From assembly GCF_009758205.1 (NCBI RefSeq), contig NZ_WRXN01000009.1, forward strand, positions 186,001 through 250,000: a stretch of 64,000 nt of DNA. Reading direction: 5' to 3'. Below are positions 24,802 through 33,488 of this stretch, one piece after another. Made by a program: the position numbers and the translations under genes. The first letter of the stretch is position 1; each line of letters opens with the position of its first letter. This stretch comes from Chitinophaga tropicalis. Its GTDB lineage: Bacteria > Bacteroidota > Bacteroidia > Chitinophagales > Chitinophagaceae. The notes under the pieces were generated by a model. The model ran no database searches, was not told the origin of the DNA, and saw only the letters and a list, made by a program, of their open reading frames with translations.

Positions 24802-26061
24802 ATGAAAACCTTTTATTTCCTGCCCGTTCTGTTTGTCAGCCTCTGGTGCAAAGCACAGAACGGTCTTTATCCTTATGCGGTGAAATCCCAATGGGGACTG
24901 ACCAATAAGAACCGCGCCGTTCTCCTGGAACCACAGTTTGACAGCATACATCCTTTTGAGGGAGATTATGCCCGTGTGGAAAGCGGGAAGAAAGTAGGGT
25001 TGATCCACCGGACGGGGAAAGTAGTATTTTCCTGCTCTTTCAATGATATTCCTTATATCCTTTCAAACGGCACTGCTATTGGCAGGGTACCGGCAAAAGG
25101 TTATGTGCTGCTGGATGCCAAAGCGGGTAAGCAGCTAGGCTCTCTTGTATTTGAGGCATTTCCTCACCAGGCGCCTGTTTCTCCCGGAGAGAATTTCCTT
25201 GCTGTTAAAAAAGAAGGGAAAGTAGGTATAGTAAATACTGCCACCGGTGAATTGGCAGGTAAAAAATTTGCTTATGACGATGTTGAGTTTTTCTACGAAG
25301 CTGAGCTGAAAGATAAAATTATTGTAAGTGTAGAGGAAAAATACGGTGTTGCGGATGCAGCCACCGGCAATGAGATCCTGCCTGTTAAATACGATGAGGT
25401 AGAAGCCAGGTATACTGCCAAACATCCTTTTATCAGGGCTGTATCCGGCGAAACTATCTCTTACTTTGAGATATCCGGTAAACCGCTGGCCAAAGAATTC
25501 GAAAAGACAGCGCGCAGTGAAGATGAGGATTATACGGCGCCCAAAGCGTCTGTCTTCGAGAAAGAAACGGAAGGCAGGACACGTGACAGGGACGTTTACA
25601 TTACCAAGCTGGGTAATGATAAATGGTTATTATCTCTCGAAAACCGTGGATTCCGGAAAGCCCAGGTACTGGACAGCACTGAAATAAAAGGATATACCGC
25701 TCTTGAATATTTATCCTATAACCCGGCGGAAAAGAAGTTTCCCACTAAGATCAAGGCGGTGAAAGATAATAAGGCCGGCATTATTGATCTGAAAGGGAAG
25801 GTGATAGTACCGCTGATCTACGATAATGTAAAGTACCGGGAAGATAATATTGGCCGTTATGCCTGTGTTGAAACTTTCCTGGGAGGCAAGGTTGGTGTGC
25901 TGAGAGCTGATGACCTTACTGAAATGAAAAAGCCAGTGCTGAAAGCTGTGCTTGATGAGGATAAGGCGAGGAACGCATTGCTGGTACAGGTGCAGAGTGG
26001 TGAGGTTGGTTATATGGATAAGACTACCGGGGAGATCTTTATTCCGGGGTATAAAGAATAG
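24802..26061 (+). CDS. Exported WG-repeat protein
   Basis: The 419-residue protein has a signal peptide (1-19, ending CKAQ) and repeated WG-type motifs of about 45-60 residues. Examples are WGLTNKNRAVLLEPQFDSI, KVGLIHRTGKVV, KYGVADAATGNEILPVKYD, KAGIIDLKGKVIVPLIYDN and VGYMDKTTGEIFIPGY. The repeats form beta-rich solenoid-like structures whose role is unknown. It is monocistronic, with its own -7 box and a two-hairpin element right after the stop. Confidence 0.9.
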   Translation: MKTFYFLPVLFVSLWCKAQNGLYPYAVKSQWGLTNKNRAVLLEPQFDSIHPFEGDYARVESGKKVGLIHRTGKVVFSCSFNDIPYILSNGTAIGRVPAKGYVLLDAKAGKQLGSLVFEAFPHQAPVSPGENFLAVKKEGKVGIVNTATGELAGKKFAYDDVEFFYEAELKDKIIVSVEEKYGVADAATGNEILPVKYDEVEARYTAKHPFIRAVSGETISYFEISGKPLAKEFEKTARSEDEDYTAPKASVFEKETEGRTRDRDVYITKLGNDKWLLSLENRGFRKAQVLDSTEIKGYTALEYLSYNPAEKKFPTKIKAVKDNKAGIIDLKGKVIVPLIYDNVKYREDNIGRYACVETFLGGKVGVLRADDLTEMKKPVLKAVLDEDKARNALLVQVQSGEVGYMDKTTGEIFIPGYKE

Positions 26062-26079
26062 ATTAGATATTTTAAACTG

Positions 26080-26151
26080 CTTAAAAAAAGAGGTTTCGCC
26101 TTCGGCGAAACCTCTTTTTTTAAGGGGGATTTGGCCTACGGCCGGTTAAAA
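26080..26151 (+). repeat. Two-hairpin intergenic repeat, copy D
   Basis: Stem 1 (26080-26124) is 21 perfect pairs around loop TTC. Stem 2 is GGCC-TAC-GGCC (26133-26143), then GGTTAAAA. It lies between convergent genes and probably ends both. Confidence 0.85.
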
Positions 26152-26182
26152 TTGGCGGGGTTTGCGGTCAACCCAATGCGTT

Positions 26183-26800
26183 TTATTCTGCCAGCAACGC
26201 TTTCACCAAAGCTTTCCATTGCAGTTTTGACACGCCTATTGCACCGGTAAGCCCTACCACGACATTCCGCACCTTATCTGCAATATCTTCCACTTCAGCG
26301 GCATTAGGCACTTCATTGCGTCCAAATACGGTAGCTGTAACTGTTTTATAGTCTCTCGACACCACAAAGGAGCTGGTAGCTTCTTCTTTCAGGAAATGGG
26401 CAGTACCTGCATTTTTCTGTGAGGGGTGGCCGGTAGGCCTGGCACGTATGAAAAACACTTCCTGGTGATCATTCAATACCACATGTTCCATCTGTTCTAT
26501 CACTACCCAGTCGTACCCTTTACCTGCTCTTGTAGCTGGTCCGGGTATATCTATACGGATATATAAACCGGCATTCGCGGCTTCATCTGTTTCTTCACCG
26601 GTCTTATCTACCAGCTGGAATGATGAGGATAATGTGCCACAGATCTCGCCCCAGTTATTGACCTGTTGCAATCTGCGAACGGCCGACTGAAATAATGTTT
26701 TAGCGGCCTGTTCATTGGGCGCCTGCATTTCTTCTGATGTTTCCGTTTCCTCTCCGGTGTACTGTACCGGGATGAACGGAGCTGAGATAGCGTCTGGCAT
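26183..26800 (-). CDS. Hypothetical protein
   Basis: The 205-residue soluble protein has an acidic, Glu-rich N-terminus (GEETETSEE), a beta-rich middle (LYIRIDIPGPATRAGKGYDW, VFFIRARPTGHPS) and a helical C-terminus. There is no signal peptide. I do not recognise a characterised family. It is divergent from ackA with 58 bp between start codons, so the two may share regulation. Confidence 0.65.
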   Translation of the reverse strand: MPDAISAPFIPVQYTGEETETSEEMQAPNEQAAKTLFQSAVRRLQQVNNWGEICGTLSSSFQLVDKTGEETDEAANAGLYIRIDIPGPATRAGKGYDWVVIEQMEHVVLNDHQEVFFIRARPTGHPSQKNAGTAHFLKEEATSSFVVSRDYKTVTATVFGRNEVPNAAEVEDIADKVRNVVVGLTGAIGVSKLQWKALVKALLAE

Positions 26801-26858
26801 ACAATTGATTTAATAATCTGTACCGGGAAAAATTTATGCCAGAACAAACCCTGCAGAT

Positions 26859-28046
26859 ATGGAGCAACAGACACCGTTCATACTCACCATTAATTGCGGC
26901 TCTTCCAGCCTCAAATTCGCTTTATTCAACCATGATGACCTCTCGCTCATCTCTTCGGGCAATATCCGCGATATAGGGCGGGAAAGCACCATTATATTGA
27001 AAGATCCTACGGGGCAGCTGGCAGAAGAGATACAGGAACCGGTTACAGATATCCGGGCTGCTATACAGTTCCTGCTGAAGCTTATACAGGAAAGCTTCAC
27101 TCCTTACAGGCTGAAGGCTATAGGGCACCGTATAGTACAGGGCGGACAGGGACATTTTCTGCCGGAGAAAGTAACTTCTGCATTGCTGGCACACCTTGAA
27201 GAGCTGGTACCCCTGGCTCCTGAACATCTGCCTCCGGAGCTGATAGCTATCCGGGCTTTTGAAACAGCCTATCGGGATATTCCACAGGTACTTTGTTATG
27301 ATACTGCCTTTCACCGGGACATGCCTTTTGCTGCCAAACATTTTGCCCTGCCCCGCTACCTATGGGACAGAGGCATTATCAGGTATGGTTTTCATGGATT
27401 ATCCTATGAGTATATTTTTCAACAACTGAAGCAAAATGCGCCACAGGAAGCTGATGGGAAGATCATTATGGCGCATCTGGGCAATGGGGCCAGCATGGCA
27501 GTGATGCGGGATGGCAAAAGCCTGGATACGACGATGGGGCTGACGCCTGCCGGCGGGCTGGTCATGAGCACCCGTTCAGGGGATATTGATCCGGGTGTGA
27601 TCCTTTACCTGCTGAAAGAAAAGCATTTTATCGGGGAAAGGGCGCTTAACGAGCTGCTGAACAAACAGGCCGGACTGAAAGGAATATCAGGCGGCGCTTC
27701 AGATATCAGAACATTGCTGGAACAGGAGAATACTGATCCCAAAGCGGCGGAAGCCATTTCCCTTTTCTGTTACCAGGCTAAAAAATATATTGGCGCCCTG
27801 GCTGCTGCGGCCGGTGGTATAGATACGCTTGTCTTTACAGGCGGGATAGGAGAACATGCTCCGGTTATAAGGGAAAGGATCTGTGATGGACTATCATTCT
27901 TAGGCATACAGCTGGATACAGCAGCAAACAAAAAGGCGTCAGATATCGTTTCACCTACAGGCAGTCCTGTTACTATCCGCATTATTCCTGCCAACGAAGA
28001 GATCATTATTGCGCAGCATACACAACATTGGCTGCATTCACATTAA
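26859..28046 (+). CDS. ackA: Acetate kinase
   Basis: The 395-residue cytoplasmic enzyme interconverts acetyl phosphate + ADP and acetate + ATP. Family landmarks are the N-terminal NCGSSSLKF, HRIVQGG, DTAFHRDMP, FHGLSYEY, AHLGNGASM, MSTRSGDIDPG and FTGGIGEHAPVIRE. Length is normal. The phosphoketolase gene starts 11 bp downstream, so the acetyl phosphate made by phosphoketolase is converted to ATP here. Confidence 0.96.
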   Translation: MEQQTPFILTINCGSSSLKFALFNHDDLSLISSGNIRDIGRESTIILKDPTGQLAEEIQEPVTDIRAAIQFLLKLIQESFTPYRLKAIGHRIVQGGQGHFLPEKVTSALLAHLEELVPLAPEHLPPELIAIRAFETAYRDIPQVLCYDTAFHRDMPFAAKHFALPRYLWDRGIIRYGFHGLSYEYIFQQLKQNAPQEADGKIIMAHLGNGASMAVMRDGKSLDTTMGLTPAGGLVMSTRSGDIDPGVILYLLKEKHFIGERALNELLNKQAGLKGISGGASDIRTLLEQENTDPKAAEAISLFCYQAKKYIGALAAAAGGIDTLVFTGGIGEHAPVIRERICDGLSFLGIQLDTAANKKASDIVSPTGSPVTIRIIPANEEIIIAQHTQHWLHSH

Positions 28047-28057
28047 AATCAGCACTT

Positions 28058-30418
28058 ATGATGAGCATCACACAAGATCTGTTGAAAGATATGCACCACT
28101 ACTGGCAGGCTTCCAACTACCTGGCTGCTGCACAGATCTACCTGCAGGATAATCCGCTGCTGAAGGAACCATTAAGACCGGAACATATTAAGCCACGCCT
28201 GCTGGGGCATTGGGGAACATCGCCTGGGCTGAACTTTATTTACGTGCACCTGAACCGTCTTATACGCAATACTGATGCTGACGTACTGTACATCTGCGGG
28301 CCGGGGCATGGGGCTCCGGCCATACTGGCCAATACATACCTGGAAGGTTCTTATTCGGAGATCTACCCGGATATAACACAGGATGAACGGGGGCTGCGTC
28401 TGTTCTTCCGGCAATTTTCCACTCCCGGGGGCATTCCCAGTCATGTGAGCGCTCATACACCCGGTTCTATTCATGAAGGCGGAGAGCTGGGATATTCCCT
28501 GGCCCATGCTACAGGAGCGGTATTTGATAATCCGGATCTGCTGGCAGTCTGTGTGATAGGCGATGGTGAAGCAGAGACCGGGCCGCTTGCAGGCAGCTGG
28601 AAGTTCCAGTGTTTTCTGAATCCTGCAAGGGATGGTGCGGTGCTGCCTATCCTGCATCTGAACGGGTATAAGATATCCAGTCCTACTGTCATGGGCAGAA
28701 TGAATGATACATCCCTCACACAGCTTTTTAACGGTTATGGTTTTGAGGTTTTCTTTGTTGAATCTGACGATATGGAGACTGTTCACTGGGAGATGGCAGC
28801 AGCGCTGGATACTGCATATAGCCGTATACGTATGATACAGGAGCAGGCGAGGCATAATCATAAAAAGGGCAGGCAGGAGCAATGGCCTATGATCATATTG
28901 CGTAGTCCGAAGGGATGGACGGGCCCTACTATCTGGCAGGGCAGGAAAATTGAGGGGACTTTCCGGGCTCACCAGGTACCGCTGGCCGATGTGCGTCATG
29001 ACCAGGACCAGCTGGCGCTGCTGGAACAATGGCTGTTAAGTTATGAACCGCAACGGTTATTCTCGCCCGAGGGCCGGTTACAATCTAACCTGGCAGCACT
29101 GGCCCCTGCAGGCAATAAACGGATGGGGACCCAGGCGTACAGCAATGGTGGGAATAACGTAGCTCCTCTGCGTGTTCCGGAATTTACTTCTTATGCGTTG
29201 CAGATCACGCATCCCGGTGTTACGACGGGGGAAAGTACCCGTGAGCTGGGTAAGATGCTGAGAGATATTTTCAGGCTGAACAAGGCAGCCGCCAACTTCC
29301 GGCTTTTCTGTCCGGATGAGACCAGTTCCAACCGGCTGAATGCTGTCTTTGATGCAACAGACCGTTGTTTTATGGAAAGAACGGAAGCGGGGGATGAACA
29401 TATATCGCCCGAAGGCCGCGTGATGGAAGTTCTCAGTGAGCACCTCTGCCAGGGTTGGTTAGAAGGGTATCTTCTTACCGGCCGGCATGGTATTTTTCCC
29501 TGTTATGAAGCGTTTGTGACTATCATAGACTCCATGTTCAACCAGCACGCCAAATGGCTGAAAACATGCAGGGAAATACCGTGGCGGAAGGATCTGCCTT
29601 CACTGAACTACCTGCTGACTTCCCATAGCTGGAGGCAGGACCATAACGGGTATAGTCACCAGGGGCCGGGATTTATCGACACTGTTGTCAACAAGAAAAG
29701 TAATGTTATCCGTATCTATTTTCCACCGGATGCCAACTGTCTATTATCTGTCATGGACCATTGCCTGCGCAGTAAGAACTATGTGAACCTGGTAGTGGCA
29801 GGTAAACAGCCCGCTCTGCAATGGCTTAATATAGCGGATGCTGTTGAGCACTGTACCCAGGGGGCTTCTGTCTGGCAGTGGGCAAGTAATGATGGTAATA
29901 GCAAACCTGATATTGTGCTGGCCTGTGCGGGAGATGTGCCTACGCTGGAAACAGTGGCTGCAGCCTGGCTGTTGCGCCGGCAGTTGCCGGGATTGAAAGT
30001 AAGAGTGGTGAATGTAGTGGACCTGATGGCGCTTTCTCCGAAGGAATATCATCCACATGGGCTGGAAGACGGTCTGTTCAATGCTCTTTTTACGGAGGAC
30101 GTTCCTGTGATCTTTGCATTTCATGGTTATGTACGGATCGTTCATGACCTGGTGCATGGCCGTCCTAACCCGGAGCGTTTTCATGTGAGGGGATTTATGG
30201 AAGAGGGTACTACCACAACTCCTTTCGATATGGTGGTGTTGAATAAGATCAGCCGTTTTCATCTGGCCATTGCGGCTATTCAACGGGCGGAAGGGAAGCA
30301 GGAAAACGGTGCTGCCATGATTGCGCACTTTGAAGATCAGTTAAGGGCGCATGCTATTTACATCAGGGAATGCCTGGAAGATATGCCTGATATCAGGGAC
30401 TGGAAATGGAGTGATTAA
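28058..30418 (+). CDS. xfp: Xylulose-5-phosphate/fructose-6-phosphate phosphoketolase
   Basis: The 786-residue thiamine-diphosphate enzyme splits xylulose 5-phosphate or fructose 6-phosphate with phosphate to give acetyl phosphate. Diagnostic segments are ICGPGHGAPAILANTYLEGS, HTPGSIHEGGELGYSLAHA, the ThDP/Mg motif GDGEAETGPLAGSW, LNGYKISSPTVMGR and the C-terminal HGRPNPERFHVRGF. I chose ATG 28058 over the TTG at 28028, which lies inside ackA. With ackA it forms a short route from pentose or hexose phosphate to acetate and ATP. Confidence 0.96.
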   Translation: MMSITQDLLKDMHHYWQASNYLAAAQIYLQDNPLLKEPLRPEHIKPRLLGHWGTSPGLNFIYVHLNRLIRNTDADVLYICGPGHGAPAILANTYLEGSYSEIYPDITQDERGLRLFFRQFSTPGGIPSHVSAHTPGSIHEGGELGYSLAHATGAVFDNPDLLAVCVIGDGEAETGPLAGSWKFQCFLNPARDGAVLPILHLNGYKISSPTVMGRMNDTSLTQLFNGYGFEVFFVESDDMETVHWEMAAALDTAYSRIRMIQEQARHNHKKGRQEQWPMIILRSPKGWTGPTIWQGRKIEGTFRAHQVPLADVRHDQDQLALLEQWLLSYEPQRLFSPEGRLQSNLAALAPAGNKRMGTQAYSNGGNNVAPLRVPEFTSYALQITHPGVTTGESTRELGKMLRDIFRLNKAAANFRLFCPDETSSNRLNAVFDATDRCFMERTEAGDEHISPEGRVMEVLSEHLCQGWLEGYLLTGRHGIFPCYEAFVTIIDSMFNQHAKWLKTCREIPWRKDLPSLNYLLTSHSWRQDHNGYSHQGPGFIDTVVNKKSNVIRIYFPPDANCLLSVMDHCLRSKNYVNLVVAGKQPALQWLNIADAVEHCTQGASVWQWASNDGNSKPDIVLACAGDVPTLETVAAAWLLRRQLPGLKVRVVNVVDLMALSPKEYHPHGLEDGLFNALFTEDVPVIFAFHGYVRIVHDLVHGRPNPERFHVRGFMEEGTTTTPFDMVVLNKISRFHLAIAAIQRAEGKQENGAAMIAHFEDQLRAHAIYIRECLEDMPDIRDWKWSD

Positions 30419-30423
30419 AAAAG

Positions 30424-30453
30424 AACACCGGTACAGGAATGTGCCGGTGTGTT
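30424..30453 (+). terminator. Hairpin after xfp
   Basis: ACACCGGTAC (30425-30434) pairs with GTGCCGGTGT (30441-30450), one G-T pair, loop AGGAAT. There is no clear T-run, so strength is uncertain. Confidence 0.4.
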
Positions 30454-30598
30454 GCTTAAACCTACAACTGTTACAAATGTTTGCAACTAAATATTTTAAC
30501 TGTACAAAAATACAGCAGTCACTCTTCCCGAAAACTGAACAAATACAGCCTTTTGTTGGACAAATCGCGGTTTTTTAGTGTAACCGGCCTCCGGCAGG

Positions 30599-31507
30599 TT
30601 AAAATGATCCGAAGTCTTCCTGGCATAGTTGTCCGTTACAGAAGCCCCCGGCTTTATGTCCGCCGGCAGCGGCCATAGAGACCTGGTGCATGCGGGGATG
30701 TGAGATATCTCCTGCGGCTAATACACCTGGTACAGTGGTTTCCTGGAACTCGCTTACCTTTACGGCACCTTCTTCATCCAGTTCACAGCCCAGCTGTACG
30801 GCCAGTTCGTTGTTGAATAAGAGTTTCAGTGGTCTGACATACGCCACACGTTTATAATGTTCCGTCCCGTCCGCCAGTACTATCCTTATTCCTTCTCCAT
30901 CGTCTTTTACGGCTGTTACCGGGGTTTCGATGACCCGGATACTTTTTCGCTGTAATGGCTCGATGTCGGCAGTGCTTTTCCCGTTGGTGAAGATAGTCAG
31001 CTCCTTGTTCAGGTTCAGGATAAGCGGCGCCTGATGGGCAACAGCTGCGTCATTGCCGATAATGGCTGCCGGGCCGTCTTTTGTTTCCCAACCATGGCAG
31101 TATGGGCAATGAATGGCTTTATTGCCCCAGAGCTCACTGACGCCGGGAATTTCAGGCAGCAGGTCTTTCACACCAGTAGCTAATATTACTTTCCTTACCT
31201 CATACTCCTCTCCTTTTGCTGTCGTGAGCAGGAACCTGTCTCCCCCCTTTACGGCAGTTATTACCTTTTCCTTCCTGATCTCTACAGAAGGATATTTCTT
31301 TAGCTGCTCACGTGCAATGGACAGCAATTCCAATGGCGGGGTGCCATCCCGGGTGAACAGGTTCTGCGCGTGTGCGGCGGGTTTGTTCCGGGGATTGCCG
31401 GTATCGAAAATAACTGTTTTCCTTGCGGAACGGCCAAGGCTTAGTGCAGCGGACAGGCCGGCTGAGGCTCCGCCGATAATAGCTACTTCGAATAGTGTGT
31501 TCTTCAT
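30599..31507 (-). CDS. FAD/NAD(P)-dependent oxidoreductase, thioredoxin-reductase-like
   Basis: From ATG 31507 the protein has 302 residues. The FAD-binding motif IGGASAGLSAA lies at 11-21, a CPYC redox pair at 134-137 within HCPYCHGWE, and the closing AAGDISHPRMHQVSMAAAGG is the FAD-contact end. This is the low-molecular-weight thioredoxin reductase fold; the CPYCHGWE form is common in relatives that act on small disulfides instead of thioredoxin. The Crp/Fnr gene lies divergently upstream, with a 27-bp palindrome next to this start codon. A start at 31531 would fall inside the palindrome. Confidence 0.9.
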   Translation of the reverse strand: MKNTLFEVAIIGGASAGLSAALSLGRSARKTVIFDTGNPRNKPAAHAQNLFTRDGTPPLELLSIAREQLKKYPSVEIRKEKVITAVKGGDRFLLTTAKGEEYEVRKVILATGVKDLLPEIPGVSELWGNKAIHCPYCHGWETKDGPAAIIGNDAAVAHQAPLILNLNKELTIFTNGKSTADIEPLQRKSIRVIETPVTAVKDDGEGIRIVLADGTEHYKRVAYVRPLKLLFNNELAVQLGCELDEEGAVKVSEFQETTVPGVLAAGDISHPRMHQVSMAAAGGHKAGGFCNGQLCQEDFGSF

Positions 31508-31509
31508 GG

Positions 31510-31536
31510 TATAAATGTAACGATGTTGCATTTATA
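31510..31536. promoter_or_regulatory. 27-bp palindrome, candidate Crp/Fnr operator
   Basis: TATAAATG (31510-31517) mirrors CATTTATA (31529-31536), and inner AAC/GTT also pair; one inner position breaks symmetry. It sits 3 bp upstream of the oxidoreductase ATG, in the interval shared with the divergent Crp/Fnr gene. Confidence 0.5.
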
Positions 31537-31629
31537 AGAAAGGGAATTATTGAGGTTTTTATGGGACAAATCACGGATTTTGGGTTGATCTGTGGTGGGT
31601 TGAAAAGATTTTCTGAAGAAGATCTCTCA

Positions 31630-31646
31630 CGCTGCGCGGCTGAAAA
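31630..31646 (+). repeat. Right-half copy of the two-hairpin repeat
   Basis: CGC-TGC-GCG (31630-31638) followed by GCTGAAAA. It matches stem 2 and tail of the full elements, in the same orientation, without a long left stem. Confidence 0.6.
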
Positions 31647-31666
31647 TTAAGTACTATCTTGCCTTT

Positions 31667-32230
31667 ATGGACCTGAGCACTTTTCTGAATAAGACCTCTA
31701 TACTACCACCAGCGGCATGTGCGGCTTTAGATGAGGCCTTCAGACTTGAAAAGCTGTCTAAAGGTCACAGACTTTTCCTTCCTGACAGCTATCCCCAGAA
31801 GGTATATTTTATTGAAGAAGGGCTTATGCGTACCTATTACCTGAAAGAATCCAAAGATATTACCCATTACTTCTTCAAGGAGAATTCCTTCACTATGCCT
31901 ATAGAATGCATCTTTTACAACAGACCTACACCGTTTGGTCTGGAGCTGTTGGAAAACAGTATTATCCGCAGTATTCCTTATCCTGAACTGGAAAAATACA
32001 TTGATCTGCATCCTGCTATTGAGAAACTGATGCGTTTATTGCTGATAGATATTCTGAAATCATTTTCTGATATGATGAATGCGTTTCAGTTCCAGTCGGC
32101 GCAGGAACGTTATAAAGGTATGCTGGAGAAGCATCCTGATATTCTGTTGCGTGCTCCGCTTGGGCATATAGCTTCTTATTTGGGTATTACCCCTCAGACC
32201 CTTAGTGTGATCCGTGCACAGAAAAGCTAA
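31667..32230 (+). CDS. Crp/Fnr-family transcriptional regulator
   Basis: The 187-residue protein has an N-terminal cNMP-binding-like domain (about 30-115, LSKGHRLFLPDSYPQKVYFI, FFKENSFTMPIE) and a short C-terminal HTH (LGHIASYLGITPQTLSVIR). It belongs to the same general Bacteroidota subfamily as the 6192 gene but is not a close copy. It probably controls the divergent oxidoreductase gene, and perhaps itself, through the palindrome between them. Confidence 0.9.
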   Translation: MDLSTFLNKTSILPPAACAALDEAFRLEKLSKGHRLFLPDSYPQKVYFIEEGLMRTYYLKESKDITHYFFKENSFTMPIECIFYNRPTPFGLELLENSIIRSIPYPELEKYIDLHPAIEKLMRLLLIDILKSFSDMMNAFQFQSAQERYKGMLEKHPDILLRAPLGHIASYLGITPQTLSVIRAQKS

Positions 32231-32358
32231 GGCAACAATTATCCCGCCAACTTGTTTTAGATAAAACAAAAGGATACAATTTTTAATGTATCATAAAAAT
32301 TAACCCGTTTCCATTTAGAACATTTGTAACTGTTTAAATTTTTCTTCGGGAGGATTCG

Positions 32359-32405
32359 GGCTGCCTGCGGCAGCCTGAATGAGAGGTGTTGAGATGCCTC
32401 CGGCA
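32359..32405 (+). repeat. Two short right-half stems of the repeat family
   Basis: GGCTGCC-TGC-GGCAGCC (32359-32375) is followed by TGAATGAGA, and TGCC-TCC-GGCA (32395-32405) by GCTTAATGAGA. Both are GC stems with triplet loops in the same orientation as the other copies. They lie in the leader region of the efflux operon. Confidence 0.55.
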
Positions 32406-32451
32406 GCTTAATGAGATAGTAAAATTTGTATTGCTTAAACAATTATACATT

Positions 32452-33480
32452 ATGAAATGTACTTACCCCTTATTGGCCGCAATACTGATATTCAGCAGCT
32501 GTGGGTCAAAGAACAGGAACAAGGAGACAACGGAAAGTGCTATTCCGGTCATTGCAGAAGAAGCCGGCCGTACTTCCACCGTCAGGGAGACGTCTGTCAG
32601 CGGAAATATTGAAGGCAGCCAGACGGTACACCTGGGCTTTATGGTAGGTGGAAAGGTCAACTTTATAGCCGCCAACGAAGGCCAACCCATAAAAGAGGGC
32701 CAGCTGCTGGCCAGCCTGGACGCTCAGAATTATAGCATAGCCAAAGAGATCTCTGACGTAAACGTAGGAAAGGCGCAGGATGAATTTAACCGCCTGAAGA
32801 TCATGTATGAGCGCAAGAGCATCAGCGAAAGCGACTTTACCAAGATCACCCTTGGACTGCAGGAAGCTAAAGCACAGCAGAAACTACAGGCAAAGAACCT
32901 GGCAGATACCAGGCTCTACTCCCCCATCAGCGGGGTATTACTGAAAAAGAACACTGAAGTAGGCGAAATAACGGCAGCGGGCACACCCTTATTTGTTGTA
33001 TCGGCCATCAACACTGTGAAAGTAAATGCATATATCCCCGAGAGTGAGTTAAGTAATGTAAAACTGGGGCAGGAAGCCACCGTGTTTGTAGGCGCCCTCA
33101 ATGAAACGCTGACGGGAAAAGTAACCGAAGTAGGCGCCGCCGCCGACCCTGCCTCCCGGGCATTCATGGTGAAGATCAACCTCGGTAATCCCGGACTGCG
33201 TGTACGTCCCGGTATGATAGCAGAAATAAAGATAGCTTCCGGTCATACAAGCGAGATACTGGCATTGCCGGCAGAAGCTGTATTACATGACCTGGATAAC
33301 CAGAGCTATGTATATGTCATAGACAAATCCAGGAACAAAGCTTTTAAACGTAAGGTCAGCGTGGGTCAGTTGTCAGGCAACCGGATAGAGATCACTTCCG
33401 GCGTTCTTCCCGGAGAACTGGTAGTAACCGGCGGACAACAGAAACTCAATGACGGCTCATCTGTCATCATCACTAAATAA
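32452..33480 (+). CDS. RND efflux periplasmic adaptor (membrane fusion) lipoprotein
   Basis: The 342-residue protein begins with a lipoprotein leader (KCTYPLLAAILIFSSC; lipid anchor on Cys17) and has the adaptor layout. A lipoyl/barrel-sandwich half occurs as VHLGFMVGGKVNFI and later LYSPISGVLLKKNTEVGE, either side of a helical hairpin. A beta-barrel (VNAYIPESELSNVKLGQE) and a membrane-proximal domain follow. It bridges the inner-membrane pump and the outer-membrane channel encoded next. The start is the ATG at 32452; upstream starts would bury the leader. Confidence 0.94.
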   Translation: MKCTYPLLAAILIFSSCGSKNRNKETTESAIPVIAEEAGRTSTVRETSVSGNIEGSQTVHLGFMVGGKVNFIAANEGQPIKEGQLLASLDAQNYSIAKEISDVNVGKAQDEFNRLKIMYERKSISESDFTKITLGLQEAKAQQKLQAKNLADTRLYSPISGVLLKKNTEVGEITAAGTPLFVVSAINTVKVNAYIPESELSNVKLGQEATVFVGALNETLTGKVTEVGAAADPASRAFMVKINLGNPGLRVRPGMIAEIKIASGHTSEILALPAEAVLHDLDNQSYVYVIDKSRNKAFKRKVSVGQLSGNRIEITSGVLPGELVVTGGQQKLNDGSSVIITK

Positions 33481-33488
33481 GCGGGGCC

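Noticed and set aside
28172..29029. 285-codon minus-strand ORF inside xfp
   Set aside because: It mirrors strongly conserved phosphoketolase sequence and has no recognisable domain, signal or spacing of its own.
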